IMG/VR virus record: IMGVR_UViG_3300033146_005439
Coordinates: 47,383-111,382 of that record
Length of the DNA: 64,000 bases
Direction: 5' to 3' (one strand)
From: a virus
Part shown: piece by piece, positions 62,765 through 64,000 of the stretch
Numbering within the stretch: the stretch's first letter is position 1
Layout of the letters: the number at the start of each line of letters is the position of its first letter
The notes under the pieces: model-generated
Seen by the model: only the letters and a program-made list of their open reading frames with translations
Told to the model about the DNA's origin: nothing
The model's database searches: none
Made by a program: the position numbers and the translations under genes

Positions 62765-64000
62765 TTAATTAAACACACTAACTTGACCATGTCCCAATGA
62801 TCTACTTCCTATAAATATGTAATCGTCATTTATATCAATATTTACAAAAGAATTATATCCTGCATACTCATAAGAAGTTGTAGTAAGAACTTTCTGCACA
62901 CCATTCCATGTATCAGCATTTATATCATATTTATAAAAGAAAACTCCACCTTTTTCACTCCTATCTGAAAGCAAAGCATATACAACAATTATATCTTTAT
63001 ATATCCTACAAGTATATCCAAAATAATCATGTGTTTGAGGTGTTAAACCGTAAATAAAGAGCTCTTGTTTTTGTGACCAAGTTGATCCATTGTAAGTATA
63101 AACAACAACTTTGCCTGCATCAGTAGCATAAGTATCATCATTAGCTATACCTATTACTAAAGTATTATCATAAATATCTAAATAATGAAAAGAAACATCT
63201 AACTCAGTATCCAATGTGTATGTTCCATTATTAATGTCATATTTATATAATCTTACTTTAGTACCATTATAACTTACAGCTAACCATGTTCTATCTCCAG
63301 TAAGTGATAGGACATTTCCTAAATTACCAACACTAGAAGAACCTGTTAAAGTTTGTTTAGCAACCCATGAAGAACCATTATATTCATAAGTATATATTTT
63401 ATAATTATGTGGTTCTGAAATAATAACAAAATTACCATCATCAGATATAGCCATACTACTACCAAAAGAGTCACCATTACTTTTTGTAAAACTTTGTTCA
63501 AATGACCAAGTAGCTCCAGATCTTCTATAAAAATCAACTTTACCATTACCTGTTTGACCATTTTCATTTGGAGAGCCTATAAGTAACACATCATTTGAAG
63601 TATTAATAGCTATAGCTGCCCCAAACAAATCATATTCTGAATTACTACCGGAATCATTTTGTGTAAGTACATTAACTCTATTAAATGTCGGCAAATTAAA
63701 TTCTGTAACACTTCTATAATAAACATTAGGATGAGGAGCTCCGACATATAAAGTTGTTTTATTACTATAAACACAAACACCAAAGGATCTTCCTTCATGT
63801 TGAGTATCATCTTGAAAAATAATTGTTTCCGTTAATGGAAAGGTCATAGGTTCTTTATAAACCTTAACTTTAGTATTAGCTGGATTAAAGTCAATTTTAG
63901 TTGTTTCTATAGCATAACCTAAAATATGATTATACCCTAGTACTGGTTTATTTGAACTAAAACCACCTGTATCAGAAAGGTAAACCTTTTCACCTTTAGT
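62765..64000 (-). CDS. FG-GAP-like beta-propeller virion protein (5' end outside window)
   Basis: The frame is open from 62765 to the right edge (411 residues seen), so the ATG at 63847 is probably internal. The first visible part, GEKVYLSDTGGFSSNKPVLG then YAIETTKIDFNP, resembles the end of fibre/decoration modules. Then come about seven repeats of the integrin-like FG-GAP type (RSFGVCVYSNKTTLYVGAPH, DLFGAAIAINTSNDVLLIGS, DSFGSSMAISDDGNFVIISE), which make a seven-bladed propeller. Likely a capsid decoration or fibre that binds the cell surface. Confidence 0.78.
   Translation of the reverse strand, partial: TKGEKVYLSDTGGFSSNKPVLGYNHILGYAIETTKIDFNPANTKVKVYKEPMTFPLTETIIFQDDTQHEGRSFGVCVYSNKTTLYVGAPHPNVYYRSVTEFNLPTFNRVNVLTQNDSGSNSEYDLFGAAIAINTSNDVLLIGSPNENGQTGNGKVDFYRRSGATWSFEQSFTKSNGDSFGSSMAISDDGNFVIISEPHNYKIYTYEYNGSSWVAKQTLTGSSSVGNLGNVLSLTGDRTWLAVSYNGTKVRLYKYDINNGTYTLDTELDVSFHYLDIYDNTLVIGIANDDTYATDAGKVVVYTYNGSTWSQKQELFIYGLTPQTHDYFGYTCRIYKDIIVVYALLSDRSEKGGVFFYKYDINADTWNGVQKVLTTTSYEYAGYNSFVNIDINDDYIFIGSRSLGHGQVSVFN

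Noticed and set aside
63346-63810. Two short minus-strand frames inside the propeller gene
   Set aside because: They overlap the long open frame in another phase and have biased Leu/Ile/Met-rich products.
1-64000. CRISPR array, tRNA genes, integrase or attachment sites
   Set aside because: No direct-repeat/spacer pattern, clover-leaf sequence or recombinase gene was seen by eye; a tRNA search program would be needed to be certain.

Overview
The window is one uninterrupted structural (virion morphogenesis) region of a tailed bacteriophage (class Caudoviricetes). Every credible gene lies on the minus strand, genes are packed with short gaps or ATGA/TAATG-type overlaps, and the base composition is strongly AT-rich (about 30% GC by eye). 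Many genes have GGAGG- or AAGGAG-type ribosome binding sites, which suits a host that uses Shine-Dalgarno initiation, for example a low-GC Gram-positive, but the host cannot be assigned. TAA dominates as stop codon, with a few TGA and at least one TAG, so the standard bacterial code applies. No tail sheath, lysis, replication, tRNA or CRISPR feature is visible. The gene set suggests a long-tailed siphovirus-like particle.

Transcription runs from high to low coordinates. (1) 64000-56741: proteins rich in beta structure (beta-propeller, KRS/GELAiN-type fibre head, PKD and jelly-roll-like domains), probably head decorations or fibres; the capsid gene would lie beyond the right edge. (2) 56739-53667: neck genes in usual order (adaptor, zinc-binding head-closure/stopper, neck protein, tail terminator). 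(3) 53600-48880: a duplicated tail tube protein flanked by two related mobile homing-endonuclease genes; one is intact and one is broken by a single in-frame TAA. (4) 48775-46662: a small protein and two paralogous tail-assembly-chaperone candidates separated by a terminator-like hairpin. (5) 46640-24228: one 22.4-kb gene for a 7470-residue tape measure protein. (6) 24235-1: hub, baseplate and tail-tip proteins, including three paralogous Big_1/lectin-like adhesins, a 1791-residue Cys-rich protein and a further large protein that runs off the left edge.

The main discovery candidate is inside the tape measure gene. Residues of about 1150-2450 carry, in order, hallmark motifs of both large subunits of multisubunit RNA polymerase: a beta-like TFEDQIVVAGDL, a beta-like KFTTRYGSKGV (two lysines 8 apart, as in bacterial KMAGRHGNKGV), a beta-like PKSMGELASEI, a beta'-like RFP, and a beta'-like DYDGDQIEIH (as in NADFDGDQMAVH). 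A PD-(D/E)XK nuclease domain (about 2990-3160), a TP901-type tape-measure core (about 3690-4050) and an HEIGH zincin peptidase motif (6627-6631) follow. This suggests a two-barrel virion RNA polymerase fused to a tape measure protein and delivered with the DNA. Precedents for virion RNA polymerases are N4 and the crAss-like phage phi14:2; fusion to a siphovirus tape measure is the unusual part. A recurrent intergenic element (minus strand TTTAACTAACC...TTA), found upstream of several virion genes and directly behind both endonuclease genes, may be a promoter-like or insertion-site element.
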